This document shows positions 33,426-41,255 of a DNA stretch of 64,000 nt, in pieces. The DNA is from JABFSS01 sp964449445. GTDB taxonomy: Bacteria > Patescibacteriota > Gracilibacteria > Peribacterales > Peribacteraceae. The notes below the pieces were generated by a model, which saw only the letters and a list, made by a program, of their open reading frames with translations, searched no databases and had not been told where the DNA came from. The position numbers were made by a program, and so were the translations under genes. Each line of letters begins with the position of its first letter. The first letter of the stretch is position 1. The stretch lies in contig CAYUZT010000005.1 of the NCBI GenBank assembly GCA_964449445.1, positions 1 through 64,000 of the forward strand, read 5' to 3'.

Positions 33426-33536
33426 CTATTGGTCTTTCTCCTCTTTTTTCTCACACGAACAGGTACCACACGTTGCACATCCGCCGCAGTCGGCGCACAG
33501 GGGACCACCGCAGGTGGCACAAATGCCATTCTCCAT
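33426..33536 (-). CDS. 36-residue cysteine-rich peptide, likely metal-binding
   Basis: From ATG 33536 the frame encodes CATCGGPLCADCGGCATCG and TCSCEKKEEKDQ: eight cysteines in 36 residues, mostly as CxxC pairs. This suggests a metallothionein-like or zinc-binding peptide. There is no Shine-Dalgarno site. Codons upstream in frame to 33638 lack this character. It sits between the SLH genes and an M23 lipoprotein gene on the same strand. Confidence 0.55.
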   Translation of the reverse strand: MENGICATCGGPLCADCGGCATCGTCSCEKKEEKDQ

Positions 33537-33634
33537 GGGATGAGGGGGGAAGAAATACGATAACACTACAGACCGGAACGCTGCGTCTCTCTTACGAAAA
33601 AATTCCGGATGTGCGTCGGCAAGAATCTGCCGCC

Positions 33635-34276
33635 TCACTCCTGCCAGTATGGTTTCAGAACTCCTGTTGTTCCTCCGCGTGGCGGAAGGACGGTGAGAGG
33701 ATCGATGAACTCATCGATTTCCTCCTCGCTCTGGACGTATCCGCGCACATCGATTCCTTCGCCTCGATGAATGCCCAGATGCAGATGTTTTCGATTGTCA
33801 TCACTATCGTGTGTGCGGGCGGGGGCCAGTACCCCAATCCGCCCTCCCGCCGAAAGCTCGGCATCCTTGATCGGCAAATTCTCGAGCGTGAGGTGGCCAT
33901 AGAGCACGGTCACGGGCTCACGACCAATAGCGCAGCGCTGCACCACGAGACCACCGTACCCTTCTACAAAACCGCTCTGGAGGACCGGGCCGCTGCAGAT
34001 GGCGAATACCGCAACCTCGCTATCCACTTCCTGCTGTGTTACTTCGAAATCCGCTCCCATATGGTAACCGCTGAACCGCTCGGGGGGATTGATGGGATTA
34101 CTCTCGGGGTTGGGGGTGACGTGCAACCCGAAATGCAGCGGTGTCGCGCGCAGCGACGCATACGGCAGAGGTTCTCTGTAGAGAAACGGCAAACATCCCA
34201 TCAAAAGGAGAGTACAAGCTGCCGGAAAGAACCAATCTTTCAGACACTGCCAGGGAATCGCGGATATGCGTTTCAT
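33635..34276 (-). CDS. M23-family (LytM-like) lipoprotein peptidase
   Basis: 213 residues from ATG 34276. The N-terminal hydrophobic stretch ends in a lipobox-like LLLMGC, so it is probably lipid-anchored. The M23 zinc site is recognisable: H and D in GYHMGADFEV, then VLYGHL, and HLHLGIH near the C-terminus. M23 enzymes cut peptidoglycan cross-bridges or regulate amidases. The domain contains FAICSGPVLQSGFVEGYGG, typical of the fold. Divergent from the sigma factor at 34384, about 107 bases away. The upstream TTG at 34291 is a weaker start. Confidence 0.82.
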   Translation of the reverse strand: MKRISAIPWQCLKDWFFPAACTLLLMGCLPFLYREPLPYASLRATPLHFGLHVTPNPESNPINPPERFSGYHMGADFEVTQQEVDSEVAVFAICSGPVLQSGFVEGYGGLVVQRCAIGREPVTVLYGHLTLENLPIKDAELSAGGRIGVLAPARTHDSDDNRKHLHLGIHRGEGIDVRGYVQSEEEIDEFIDPLTVLPPRGGTTGVLKPYWQE

Positions 34277-34383
34277 CAATGCTGATGACAAAACAGCTAC
34301 TACCTCCTTACAAGACGAGTTTCTTGATGCGATTGGACGCGCGATTCCTGTATGGTAGCGTTCCCCTCCATCCCCTCCCGGTC

Positions 34384-34899
34384 ATGAACATCCGTGCATC
34401 AAGTGCCACTGCCATGGAAGAATTCTCGGCCGCGTACCAGGAGTACAAGGACGCGATTTTCCGCCATTGTTACTTCCACACGTTTGACCGTGAACGTGCG
34501 AAAGATCTGCTGCAGGAAACATTCGTGAAAACGTGGGAATACCTGGCAGAGGGAAACGACATCGATAACGTGCGCGCCTTTCTGTACAAAGTTGCGACGA
34601 ACCTGATGATCAACGCCGCGCGGAAGAAGAAGGAACAATCGCTGGAAGCACTTCAGGATGCAGGATTTGATCCCGCAAGTGAAGATGACATTTCACATCG
34701 CGATTGGATCCAGGAGCAACGGGTCATGACCATGCTCCAGGTGATCGATGAACCCTATCGCAGCGCCGTCACGTTGCGGTACATCGAGGGTTTTTCGCCG
34801 GCAGAGATCGCCGAAATCACCGGCGAGAGCGCCAATGCCGTGTCCGTTCGCATCAACCGGGCCTTGAAGCAATTACGCACCCATCTCGATAATGGATGA
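34384..34899 (+). CDS. ECF-type RNA polymerase sigma factor
   Basis: 171 residues with only sigma regions 2 and 4. Region 2 spans ~15-80 (RAKDLLQETFVKTWEYLAEG, FLYKVATNLMINAARKKKE) and region 4 ~113-168 (EPYRSAVTLRYIEGFSPAEI, AEITGESANAVSVRINRALK). It redirects RNA polymerase to a small regulon, probably for the envelope given its neighbours. It overlaps the next gene by 8 bases, the usual layout for a sigma/anti-sigma pair. ATG 34384 is chosen since homology starts there. Confidence 0.9.
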   Translation: MNIRASSATAMEEFSAAYQEYKDAIFRHCYFHTFDRERAKDLLQETFVKTWEYLAEGNDIDNVRAFLYKVATNLMINAARKKKEQSLEALQDAGFDPASEDDISHRDWIQEQRVMTMLQVIDEPYRSAVTLRYIEGFSPAEIAEITGESANAVSVRINRALKQLRTHLDNG

Positions 34900-36208
34900 A
34901 AAACTCTCCGAATTCTGGCAGTTGGCGCGCTCTCTTCATTTGACAATGGAGGAATCTCTGTTCATAGAACGACGAATAATAGCTGCAACAGAAAAACCGG
35001 TAAGAGTGAAGGAAGATATGCGTCTCACAGAACGTATGGACGAAAAGAACCACATCACCAACGAAGGCCAACAAGTACAACTTTCTCCTGAGGAAAGTGG
35101 AAAAATTCATAACGAGCTGCTGCAGTACATGAAAAAGAATCCTATAAAAATCTCATCGACTCCGCACTATGACGGGAGTGCAACAACGCCCACCCAGGAT
35201 TTTTGGGGAACACTTCGCTCACTCATCTTTCCCTTGCGACTCACACCTATTTTCTCCGCCATGCTCGGAGTGGTCATTGCGCTGAGTGCGAGCTTGTCCG
35301 TTGCCGCGCGTTCGGCGCTCCCGGGGGACCTGCTCTACCCAATCAAAGTGCATGTAAATGAAAAAGTGGGAGGGGCTCTGCACGTTTCGGCCAATTCTCG
35401 CGCGGAGTTCGAAACTCGACGACTGGAAAAGCGACTGGAGGAAGCCGGAAAGCTCGCCGCATCCGGCCGTCTCCGTGGTCAGGCGCGCGCCGACGTCTCG
35501 AACGGCATCACTGCGCAGCTCGCTCACGTGCAAACCCTTGCCGGCGAACTTGCCGCCAATGGTGACACCAACGCGGCGCTGGACATCCATTCACAAGTGG
35601 AAAGCGACTTGATTGCCAATGCCGCGGCACTCAGCGTGCTTGCCGACGTGCAGGAAGACGTGAAAGAAGACATCAAAGATCTGGTGAAGAACGTTGCAAA
35701 AGCCGAACGCGCAGCCGTGCAAACGCGCGTCGCGTCGGAAGCCAAGGTGACGGCAGATGCCCAGACGAATGTCCAGGTGGCCGCGGAAGCAGCGGTGAAA
35801 GTGGCAACGAACAAGATCGAAGAAGTGCGCGCGTACATCGATCAGGTGAACGCTTCCGCAAACGCACAGGTTCTGGCGCAGGCCCGTGCGCGTTTTGATC
35901 TCTCCAAAAAAATGCTCGCGAATGCCCGTGTTCAGCTGAACACGCAACGCTGGAATGAGGCATTCCATGCCGCAAAAGAAGCGCAGCGGACCGCGCAGGA
36001 AGCACGGACGATGCTCAAGGTGGCCGCAAGCGTGCAGCCGCAGCTGAGTGCCACCGCAAGTATGGCGGCGGCCTCGGTTCACCGGACGTCTGCCACGGAA
36101 GCAAATAAGGCACAATCCGCCGCGTCGACCGAAGGAACATCCGCCGTGGAGATCAAGAAAGACGGCATCAAGATCGAACAGAAAGGTGTTATCGATGTTG
36201 GTCTGTGA
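34892..36208 (+). CDS. DUF5667-type membrane protein, probable anti-sigma partner
   Basis: 438 residues. The N-terminal ~115 residues are cytoplasmic and charged, then one membrane segment (~118-145, IFSAMLGVVIALSASLSVAA). Right after it comes the DUF5667 hallmark SALPGDLLYPIKVHVNEKV. The outer part is a long Ala-rich alpha-helical region (~165-400) with many AE/AK heptads. The N-terminal segment would hold the sigma factor and the outer helices could sense envelope state. The 8-base overlap with the sigma gene and same strand support the pairing. It lacks an obvious zinc-binding ZAS motif. Confidence 0.8.
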   Translation: MDEKLSEFWQLARSLHLTMEESLFIERRIIAATEKPVRVKEDMRLTERMDEKNHITNEGQQVQLSPEESGKIHNELLQYMKKNPIKISSTPHYDGSATTPTQDFWGTLRSLIFPLRLTPIFSAMLGVVIALSASLSVAARSALPGDLLYPIKVHVNEKVGGALHVSANSRAEFETRRLEKRLEEAGKLAASGRLRGQARADVSNGITAQLAHVQTLAGELAANGDTNAALDIHSQVESDLIANAAALSVLADVQEDVKEDIKDLVKNVAKAERAAVQTRVASEAKVTADAQTNVQVAAEAAVKVATNKIEEVRAYIDQVNASANAQVLAQARARFDLSKKMLANARVQLNTQRWNEAFHAAKEAQRTAQEARTMLKVAASVQPQLSATASMAAASVHRTSATEANKAQSAASTEGTSAVEIKKDGIKIEQKGVIDVGL

Positions 36209-36280
36209 GTTGCAACGTCGATAAAAATCATATTTCAGATGTTTCGACGAATGCTATGCTCTGCTGCACTCTGGAGAGGT

Positions 36281-36315
36281 CGTCCTTCGCTTCGCTCAGG
36301 ACGGGCTCCGTGGCC
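36281..36315. repeat. dispersed intergenic repeat (CTTCGCTTCGCTCAGGA type)
   Basis: Contains CCTTCGCTTCGCTCAGGAC followed by GGGCTCCGTGG. The same order of elements, with changes, recurs at 57421-57470, and in reduced form at 53909-53959. Confidence 0.5.
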
Positions 36316-36349
36316 TAAGCACATCTGTTCATTGTATTACATCAATCAT

Positions 36350-36439
36350 GGAGAGGTCGCATAGTGGCCTAGTGCGCGCGCTTGGAAAGCGCGTATGGTC
36401 GAAAGACCATCGAGGGTTCGAATCCCTCCCTCTCCGCCA
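36350..36439 (+). tRNA. tRNA-Ser (anticodon GGA)
   Basis: Acceptor arms GGAGAGG (36350-36356) and CCTCTCC (36429-36435) pair fully. Then come discriminator G and encoded CCA (36437-36439). The anticodon stem CGCGC/GCGCG encloses TTGGAAA, giving anticodon GGA. A long variable arm (TATGGTCGAAAGACCATC) identifies a class II serine tRNA. The T arm has GGTTCGAATCC. Confidence 0.95.
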
Positions 36440-36442
36440 GTT

Positions 36443-37114
36443 TCAATCATTGTCGACGAACGGTGCCGCGGATACTTTTCCCTCTTCATCCATCATCACC
36501 GTCACTTGGACCGGCAGCCCGATGATCGGCGTCGACCCTTTGGGGAGCGTTTCCAGCATGCGCAGCCGCACGTCTACGGTGTGTTTGAGGCCGTCGAACA
36601 TCCCGATATTCGTAATGACTGCCGCAATGGGCTTGCCGTTGTTCAAGAAGGACGACTGGACAATCGCGCGCTGCGTGACTGCGAGTGTGGGAAATTTTTC
36701 CGGGCTCAGGGGCAACGTGGCCTGAATGTAGAGTCCCTCGGGGCTGATATCAACAACGCGCGCGAGAATCTGGCTGGCTTGCACGAACGAATCGGCCGTG
36801 ACGTCCATGCCGTGCACGACGCCCGCACGCTGCGCCACAATCATCACCGGCAATTCACCGTTCGGCTCGAGCGGAGATTGTTCGGCGATCACGAACAACG
36901 GCTGCCCTTTATCGACATGCTGTCCATCCGTGACATTCACCGATTGCACGATGCCGCTCACCGGCGTGCCGATCATCATTGTCTCGCCCATCAGAGATGC
37001 CTGGAGGGATTCAATGGAGGTCGGTTGGAGAAACTTGGCATAGAGCACCCACCCCTGGATCGCCACAAACAGGACGAGGATAATGGAAAAGGAGAGAATG
37101 GAAGAGCGGGTCAT
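36443..37114 (-). CDS. short HlyD/RND-type periplasmic adaptor
   Basis: 223 residues: one N-terminal membrane anchor (~5-27), a biotinyl-lipoyl-like domain (MMIGTPVSGIVQSVNVTDG and VDKGQPLFVIAEQ), and a beta-barrel region ending VTVMMDEEGKVSAAPFV. The coiled-coil hairpin of normal adaptors is nearly absent, so it is a minimal version. It lies 3 bases after the larger adaptor gene. No ABC, MFS or RND pump gene is adjacent. The pair may instead couple to a transporter elsewhere or play a structural role in the envelope. It ends 3 bases from tRNA-Ser. Confidence 0.78.
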   Translation of the reverse strand: MTRSSILSFSIILVLFVAIQGWVLYAKFLQPTSIESLQASLMGETMMIGTPVSGIVQSVNVTDGQHVDKGQPLFVIAEQSPLEPNGELPVMIVAQRAGVVHGMDVTADSFVQASQILARVVDISPEGLYIQATLPLSPEKFPTLAVTQRAIVQSSFLNNGKPIAAVITNIGMFDGLKHTVDVRLRMLETLPKGSTPIIGLPVQVTVMMDEEGKVSAAPFVDND

Positions 37115-37117
37115 GAA

Positions 37118-38851
37118 TTATCGTGGAGGGAAGGCGCGGACAATGAGGGCGTCATGCGGCGTAATTCCTTCCAGTATTTCGATTTCTCCGGAATCTCCGC
37201 GCATGCCCGTCACGACAGGCTGGAGGAGTGTTTCGTCCCCGCGTTGGATGCGAAGGAAGTCTCGTTCACCTTTCTGTTCAATGCTCTCCTGCGGTACTTT
37301 CAGAACGTTTTGGCGCTCCGAAAGAACGACGGTCACCATGCCGCTCATTCCGGCATTCAATTCTCCCGGCGGAGAGACAAAATCCAGAACGCGGTAGCTG
37401 TCGACACCGCCGATTTTCGTTGAGCTGCTGCGCACGGTATCCACCCGTAGCGGGAACGGGGTTTCGGGGAGAGCATCGAAACGTATCGACGCCAAGCTCG
37501 ATGGAGAAATCTTTAGAACGTCGTCATCCGAAATATTCACGAGCACGCTCAGGGATTCAGCACTATGCATCGTGATGGCTGGATCTGTGAGAGGCGAAAA
37601 TTGCCCAGGCCGGATATTGATGCGGCTAATTGTGCCGTCCACTGGAGCGAAGAGCGCAGTATCCTGATATTGCGAGGAAATCCGCAGAAGATCACCCTCC
37701 GCATGCTGGACTCTCGCCAGTGCGAGATCGATATCCGTTTGGAGCGGCGGGGCCTTCTTCAATTGCAATTTGGCTTCCTCCACCCGCAAATCCTGTTCCA
37801 AAGCGCGAATATCCGCTTCGATTTCTTCCCGCGTTGCCGCAGAGGTCGTCCGCACGGCAGTATCGGCAACTGTGTGGATTGCTATCCGTGCAGGGGCGTC
37901 CCGCAACTCCTTTGCCGCACCATGGAGTGTGGCAAGAGACCCCTGGAGGAGAGACTGCTGCGTAGCCAGAGAATTTTTGACGAGATCCCGGCTCGCGGTG
38001 GTGAACGAATTCGTGAACGGAAGCAGGGAGAGAAAATCTGACGCGCTGCGCACCAGATCGGAGAGCGTGAGAATGGAATTACTGGCACGCTCCATATTCT
38101 TCAGCGCTTCGTCCGTGTCTTTGGTATCGATGTCTGCAACCTGTGCATTGATTGCGTCTGCCATCGAGCGCCACTGGCTGCGCATAAGCGCATATTCGGT
38201 CGATGCGCTGCGCGTGACGGCATCTTGCACATCCAAACGCTCGTACAGACTCTCCATGGTTTCGATTGCGACTTTCGCAAGGGAATACTGACTTCCGAGC
38301 GTCAGGCGCATGGCGGACACATCGTCGGCCAGTTGCACGGATGCCTCTTCTCGCGTCGCCGCAAGCATGTCGTCCTGCGCTTGTACTCCCGTATCGAGCG
38401 AGCTCAACTTTTGCTGCAGGCGCTCAATTGCCGCTCGCTTACTTTCCACTTGCGCCTGGGCAACGGCGATATCCTCGCTTCGTGTGCCTTTCAGGATTGC
38501 TTCCAATTGCTTTCGTGCAGATTCCACCGCCGCCTTTGCGGTGATCATTTCCCCCGTCAAGCGCCCGGAGGGAAGCGTCGCGATTTTCTGCCCCTTGGTG
38601 ACGTACTCCCCTTCCTGGACCAGCACATCGGATACGATGCCCGACGAGGCGAACCGCAGTTCCCTCTCACGTTCCGAAGTGACAATGCCGACGGCTTTCA
38701 CCGTTTCGCGCAAATCTCCCCTCTCAATCGGCACGATCGTGAGAGGTTCCAGATGCTCTTGCATCGCATAGACGCCGCCAATGACGAAGGTTGTACTGAG
38801 CACGAGGCCCAATTTCCATTTATGCCTGTGAAGAAACAACGAAGGATGCAT
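37118..38851 (-). CDS. HlyD-family periplasmic adaptor with long coiled coil
   Basis: 577 residues from ATG 38851. Membrane anchor ~12-30, then split lipoyl halves (LRFASSGIVSDVLVQEGEYV and QYQDTALFAPVDGTISRINI). They surround a helical hairpin of roughly 300 residues, much longer than in typical MacA-type adaptors. C-terminal beta-barrel and membrane-proximal domains follow (VLNISDDDVL-type region, GMSGMVTVVLSERQNVLKVP). Adaptors bridge an inner-membrane pump and an outer layer, here perhaps the S-layer wall. The partner transporter is not in the window. Confidence 0.85.
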   Translation of the reverse strand: MHPSLFLHRHKWKLGLVLSTTFVIGGVYAMQEHLEPLTIVPIERGDLRETVKAVGIVTSERERELRFASSGIVSDVLVQEGEYVTKGQKIATLPSGRLTGEMITAKAAVESARKQLEAILKGTRSEDIAVAQAQVESKRAAIERLQQKLSSLDTGVQAQDDMLAATREEASVQLADDVSAMRLTLGSQYSLAKVAIETMESLYERLDVQDAVTRSASTEYALMRSQWRSMADAINAQVADIDTKDTDEALKNMERASNSILTLSDLVRSASDFLSLLPFTNSFTTASRDLVKNSLATQQSLLQGSLATLHGAAKELRDAPARIAIHTVADTAVRTTSAATREEIEADIRALEQDLRVEEAKLQLKKAPPLQTDIDLALARVQHAEGDLLRISSQYQDTALFAPVDGTISRINIRPGQFSPLTDPAITMHSAESLSVLVNISDDDVLKISPSSLASIRFDALPETPFPLRVDTVRSSSTKIGGVDSYRVLDFVSPPGELNAGMSGMVTVVLSERQNVLKVPQESIEQKGERDFLRIQRGDETLLQPVVTGMRGDSGEIEILEGITPHDALIVRAFPPR

Positions 38852-38935
38852 AGGTCGGGGCAGTTTGGTATACAAAAAGGAGGACAACGTTCCTGCTCAT
38901 CTCTTACCAAAAAATTTTCCACTATCGCCCGGGTG

Positions 38936-40363
38936 CTACATACAGGGAAGCGTCGTCAATGCCGTCACCGGTGCATCCGTCGTCTGGAAGAGCACCGTTT
39001 CATCCTCTCGCGGATGCTGGCTGATGTGAAAGACCGGGCAGATGCCTGGTTTCGCTTCAGCGATGACATGAATATCATGTCGGAACACTCCTTTTCTCCA
39101 TGCATGCTCGTTGATGGCACTATCGACAACAAGAGAACTGCCCTCGGGAACCGTGTCGTTGAAATACCTGCGCACCTGATCCCATGTGTAGAACCCTTCC
39201 GAGCTCAGCCCGAGGTTCTTCGGGATCCACGAAATGTGTCGATCGACCAGCGCATTGCATGCACCGTAGGCATACACACAGAGAAAGGGAACGTGCGTGA
39301 GTATGATAAGGAAGATACTGACGCCAATCACTGGAATACGCAGGCACGAATGCCTGCTCCCTTGTAGAAAAATCTTCCAGACATCGGTGAGTCCAAGAAC
39401 ACCGAACCCCAGGAGAATCGGGTAGCCGGGAAACGCGAAGCGCATCGCCTGCACCCACCAGATGGCGGTGAAAATCCACGCACTGAGCATGCCGAGAAGC
39501 AAAAATTCCTGCCGCCGGGCGTTTCGCACAATGCCGTAGAGTGCACTGAACGCGAGAATCGGGAGGATGTTATGAAGTGGGTTACTATAGAAAAAAATGT
39601 TCGAGATTAGCTGCGCAATGAATCCTTGTGAATTGCTGGAAAGCTCGCTTACGTATTCATTATGGAATGGATTTCCGTTGCGCAGAAGCCATAATCCGAG
39701 TGGTACAATGGAACAGGCCACTGCGGTGAGAAACATCGGATGGAGGAGATCACGACGACGGCGCAAGACTGTATAGAGGAGGAAAAATGGAATGAGCGGG
39801 ATGCCATTGAAGCGGGTGACGCAGGAAAGTCCCATGAGAATTCCCGCAAGGATGTAGTACCGACGATCATCTGCGGCTCGGGAATAGGCAGCGAGCGCGC
39901 CGAGGAAGAGCGCGGCGAAGAGGAGATCCGCCGAGCCGAGCATCGTCATGAGGACGAACGCGTGGTGGAATGTGAGAAGAAAAACGGTGGCAATCGCAAC
40001 GCTGCTGCCGAGATGTCGGCGCAGGAGAAGGTATGTGACGAGAAGGACGGCAAACCCGGCAAGCAGCGTGGCCAATTTCATGCCGACATGTGTTCCGGCG
40101 ATGAAGACGAACGGATACGACGCAAGCGCGTGGAGGGGCAAATACTTTGGAGACGACACTCCCGCTGCCGTATACCGTCCATGCAGCCAGAGATTCTCCC
40201 CCAGGTCTGCGTACACCGCTGTATCGGCAGTAACGGGGTACCGAAGGCCGGGGAGCCAGAGCACAGTGAGGATCACGCAGCAGGCCAGGAGGATCCACCG
40301 ATGAGAGCGTTCAGTAGCAAGAAACATTGCCGTCACGGTACAGAGCCTGGTGCGTGAATGCAT
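38936..40363 (-). CDS. PMT/ArnT-like GT-C membrane glycosyltransferase
   Basis: 475 residues from ATG 40363 (ATG 40327 is also possible) with about ten spans. The first external loop has RYPVTADTAVYADLGENL, carrying the Asp of GT-C catalytic motifs. The C-terminal ~110 residues are soluble. A GSRHSCLRIPVI segment is encoded by the small palindrome at 39340-39357 and looks like a repeat-derived insert. Stands alone on the minus strand, 84 bases before the HlyD gene. Likely moves sugar from a polyprenyl carrier; acceptor unknown. Confidence 0.8.
   Translation of the reverse strand: MHSRTRLCTVTAMFLATERSHRWILLACCVILTVLWLPGLRYPVTADTAVYADLGENLWLHGRYTAAGVSSPKYLPLHALASYPFVFIAGTHVGMKLATLLAGFAVLLVTYLLLRRHLGSSVAIATVFLLTFHHAFVLMTMLGSADLLFAALFLGALAAYSRAADDRRYYILAGILMGLSCVTRFNGIPLIPFFLLYTVLRRRRDLLHPMFLTAVACSIVPLGLWLLRNGNPFHNEYVSELSSNSQGFIAQLISNIFFYSNPLHNILPILAFSALYGIVRNARRQEFLLLGMLSAWIFTAIWWVQAMRFAFPGYPILLGFGVLGLTDVWKIFLQGSRHSCLRIPVIGVSIFLIILTHVPFLCVYAYGACNALVDRHISWIPKNLGLSSEGFYTWDQVRRYFNDTVPEGSSLVVDSAINEHAWRKGVFRHDIHVIAEAKPGICPVFHISQHPREDETVLFQTTDAPVTALTTLPCM
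39340..39357. repeat. in-gene palindrome GCAGGCA-cgaa-TGCCTGC
   Basis: A perfect 7-bp stem with a 4-base loop lies within the GT-C gene at 38936-40363. It encodes part of GSRHSCLRIP without breaking the frame. It is similar in style to other in-gene palindromes in the window. Confidence 0.6.
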
Positions 40364-40474
40364 TCTCCAATATTTCAAAAAGAACCCAGATATCTTCTTC
40401 GTCAACGAATTTCGCTTATTTCCGTCCGAAAAGGCGTACCCTGACTGTTAATTACCTCTTCCCCCCTTTCCCCG

Positions 40475-40840
40475 ATGAATCCTAAACAGTTTCTGCAGCT
40501 GGGCGGCGTCATTCTTGTCCTTCTCGCTGTCATCGGCTTCCTGCAGCCGGATCTCGCTGGAGATCTTCTAAGCTTCGACCCAGCAGAAAACTGGGCACAC
40601 CTCGTGCTTGGCATCGTCGCCCTCGTACTCGCGCCACTGCCCATCGGCGACCTGAAGAAGTGGGTGGTCGTCCTCGTTGGTCTTGTGGCGATCGTCTTTG
40701 GCATCCTCGGCTTTATGGTCCGCGGCAATCCGTCGCCGAACTTCTACGGCATCACGAATCTCGAGAACCCGGTCGATAACGTGCTCCATCTCGTCGTCGG
40801 CGTGTGGGCGATGCTCGCGGCGTTTAATAAGAAAGGCTGA
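40475..40840 (+). CDS. DUF4383-like four-span membrane protein
   Basis: 121 residues with four hydrophobic helices: ~8-24, ~42-58, ~63-81 and ~100-118. The last helix, DNVLHLVVGVWAMLAAF, matches the conserved end of DUF4383 proteins, and ENWAHLVLGIVALVLA precedes the second span. Function unknown. It is followed by the best intrinsic terminator in the window, so it is probably a single-gene unit. Confidence 0.75.
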   Translation: MNPKQFLQLGGVILVLLAVIGFLQPDLAGDLLSFDPAENWAHLVLGIVALVLAPLPIGDLKKWVVVLVGLVAIVFGILGFMVRGNPSPNFYGITNLENPVDNVLHLVVGVWAMLAAFNKKG

Positions 40841-40860
40841 GTCGGTTGGAATGATTCAAG

Positions 40861-40885
40861 AAGGCGGGCGGAAGTCCGCCTTTTT
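40861..40885 (+). terminator. Rho-independent terminator
   Basis: A 9-bp stem (AAGGCGGGC with GTCCGCCTT, one G-U pair) closes a GGAA tetraloop and runs directly into TTTTT. It lies 20 bases after the stop at 40840. Confidence 0.78.
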
Positions 40886-40894
40886 ACGTGAGCA

Positions 40895-41002
40895 ATGTCA
40901 TGGTGAGGTGCGAGCGCTTGGACGAGACGCATGTATGGTTCGTGGCTTTTTGCTTACGCAAAAAGCTCCTCACCATGACATGCTGCGCGAGCCACGAACC
41001 AT
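40895..41002. repeat. two interleaved inverted repeats plus a central hairpin
   Basis: Arm A ATGTCATGGTGAGG (40895-40908) pairs perfectly with A' (40968-40981). Arm B ATGGTTCGTGGC (40935-40946) pairs perfectly with B' (40991-41002). A hairpin GCTTTTTG/CAAAAAGC (40945-40966) lies between. The order A-B-A'-B' means both stems together would form a pseudoknot, or they exclude one another. It fills the gap between convergent genes (40840 and 41007). Confidence 0.7.
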
Positions 41003-41006
41003 GACC

Positions 41007-41216
41007 TCACACTGTCCTCCCCTCTCTCAATCTTTTCGCAAGCGTCCGTAAGTAGCTCGTTGATACCTTCATCCGGACATACGTTCCCGTGGCAGGATCA
41101 AACACACGCTTGCTCTGAATGTTTGGCTTCCACTGTCTGCGCGTATGCCGCATGGAGTGGCTTCGGGTGTTGCCAAAGGAGGTTTTCTTGCCGGTTTTAA
41201 CGCAAATCCGTGGCAT
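41007..41216 (-). CDS. rpmB: 50S ribosomal protein L28
   Basis: 69 residues. L28 features: MPRICVKTGKKTSFGNTRSH, then TRRQWKPNIQSKRVF and a C-terminal VSTSYLRTLAKRLREG. CVKTGKK keeps one of the Cys of the zinc form (CxxC normally); the second Cys is missing, so it is a zinc-free type. Basic, full-length. A promoter inside the start of the divergent M50 gene (41227-41255) ends 10 bases before the ATG, implying a leaderless mRNA. Confidence 0.9.
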   Translation of the reverse strand: MPRICVKTGKKTSFGNTRSHSMRHTRRQWKPNIQSKRVFDPATGTYVRMKVSTSYLRTLAKRLREGRTV

Positions 41217-41226
41217 ATGGAAGCGC

Positions 41227-41255
41227 AGAGTAACGGGAGTGTATGCTCAGGTCAA
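41227..41255 (-). promoter_or_regulatory. promoter of rpmB (leaderless)
   Basis: On the minus strand TTGACC (41255-41250) and TACTCT (41232-41227) are 17 bases apart. The -10 ends 10 bases before the rpmB ATG at 41216. It overlaps the first codons of the plus-strand M50 gene. TACTCT is also the rpmH -10. Confidence 0.6.

Noticed and set aside
33353..34285. 310-codon plus-strand frame
   Set aside because: Overlaps the M23 lipoprotein and Cys-rich peptide genes antisense, with no recognisable domain.
36443..38851. Complete tripartite efflux pump
   Set aside because: Two adaptors are present, but no ABC, MFS or RND pump or outer-membrane channel gene lies nearby.
38225..39367. 380-codon plus-strand frame over the HlyD and GT-C genes
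   Set aside because: Covers two well-supported minus-strand genes with no domain of its own.
39740..40357. 205-codon Glu/Arg-rich plus-strand frame
   Set aside because: Antisense to membrane spans of a GT-C gene, which produces charged low-complexity sequence.
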